From NCBI RefSeq assembly GCF_002288925.2, contig NW_022098000.1, positions 16,376,889 to 16,440,888 of the forward strand: DNA of 64,000 nucleotides. Direction: 5' to 3'. Below, piece after piece: positions 63,660-64,000 of this stretch. The DNA comes from Delphinapterus leucas. Lineage: Eukaryota; Chordata; Mammalia; Artiodactyla; Monodontidae. The translations under genes were made by a program, and so were the position numbers. The notes beneath the pieces were generated by a model. The model ran no database searches. It saw only the letters and a list, made by a program, of their open reading frames with translations, and was not told the origin of the DNA. Position 1 is the stretch's first letter. Each line of letters begins with the position of its first letter.

Positions 63660-63840
63660 TCCCAGACCAGCAGTCAGAAGACCTGAGTTCTCGTCCTGCC
63701 ACTAACTATGTGACTTTGGGCAAGTCACTTCCCCTCTCAGGGACTCAGAGTCCTCTCGGTTAAAGAAGTACACTGCTCTAAAACTGAGAGGCAAAATGAT
63801 TTCTCTTGTCCTTTTCAGCTCTATGATTCTAAATGACTTG
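63660..63840 (+). repeat. MIR SINE
   Basis: Sense MIR: agaagacctgagttctcgtc, ctgccactaactatgtgact, ttgggcaagtcacttcccct, then cagctctatgattctaaatg. Confidence 0.85.
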
Positions 63841-64000
63841 CAGCAATGCTTAAGAATTATAGTAAGAGCAAATGCAGCTTTCTCAGAAAGCAAGCAAAAA
63901 AGCTTTCACTTAAATGAACGTTCTTCAGGGAAATTTCTTAGGAAACATCAATAAAGGCTGGTCTCTAAAAAAGGGGTTTCCCTGTTGGATTCACAAGACT

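Overview
This is a 64 kb piece of a mammalian nuclear genome, most likely from a cetacean. It carries about 17 copies of the tRNA-derived CHR-type SINE in the form I associate with whales and dolphins: a tRNA-Glu-like head, a GC-rich body and an A tail. These sit beside relics shared by all placental mammals (MIR, L2, L1, CR1/L3, MER20 and other hAT elements). Nothing prokaryotic, viral or plasmid-like is present.

The only protein-coding gene I can support is RUNX2, on the + strand. Two internal exons are present, both from the Runt DNA-binding domain. The 157-bp exon at 7365-7521 encodes V142-R193 and the first base of the G194 codon (human numbering). The 105-bp exon at 13283-13387 encodes the rest of G194 to R228 and the first base of the next codon. 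Both have canonical AG acceptors and GT donors, and the reading phase joins perfectly. Paralogue-specific residues (E147, the PPQ at 207-209, V219) separate RUNX2 from RUNX1 and RUNX3. The window opens just downstream of the preceding Q/A-repeat and Runt exon, in a GC-rich CpG-island shore. It closes inside the very large next intron, with more than 50.6 kb of it present. I did not find the following exon.

Layout: 1-430 GC-rich shore; 430-7364 AT-rich intron, poor in repeats; 7365-7521 exon; 7522-13282 intron with one MIR; 13283-13387 exon; 13388-64000 giant intron. That intron holds all the CHR SINEs plus L1, L2, MIR, CR1/L3 and hAT remnants, several simple repeats and some repeat-free blocks (notably 48-51 kb and 56.3-58.7 kb) that could hold regulatory DNA. 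The SINEs leave a readable insertion history: clean target-site duplications of up to 18 bp, a SINE inside a hAT transposon, two SINEs stacked on one target site, a 5'-truncated copy and a TA microsatellite grown at a SINE tail.

There is no convincing novel gene system here. The most useful leads are a 15-bp palindrome containing two opposed RUNX half-sites at 50366, the SINE-free zone around the two Runt exons, the stacked insertion at 23617-23971 and G-quadruplex-prone tracts on the template strand. Repeat identities come from memory of consensus sequences, not from a search, so boundaries of the older repeats are approximate.
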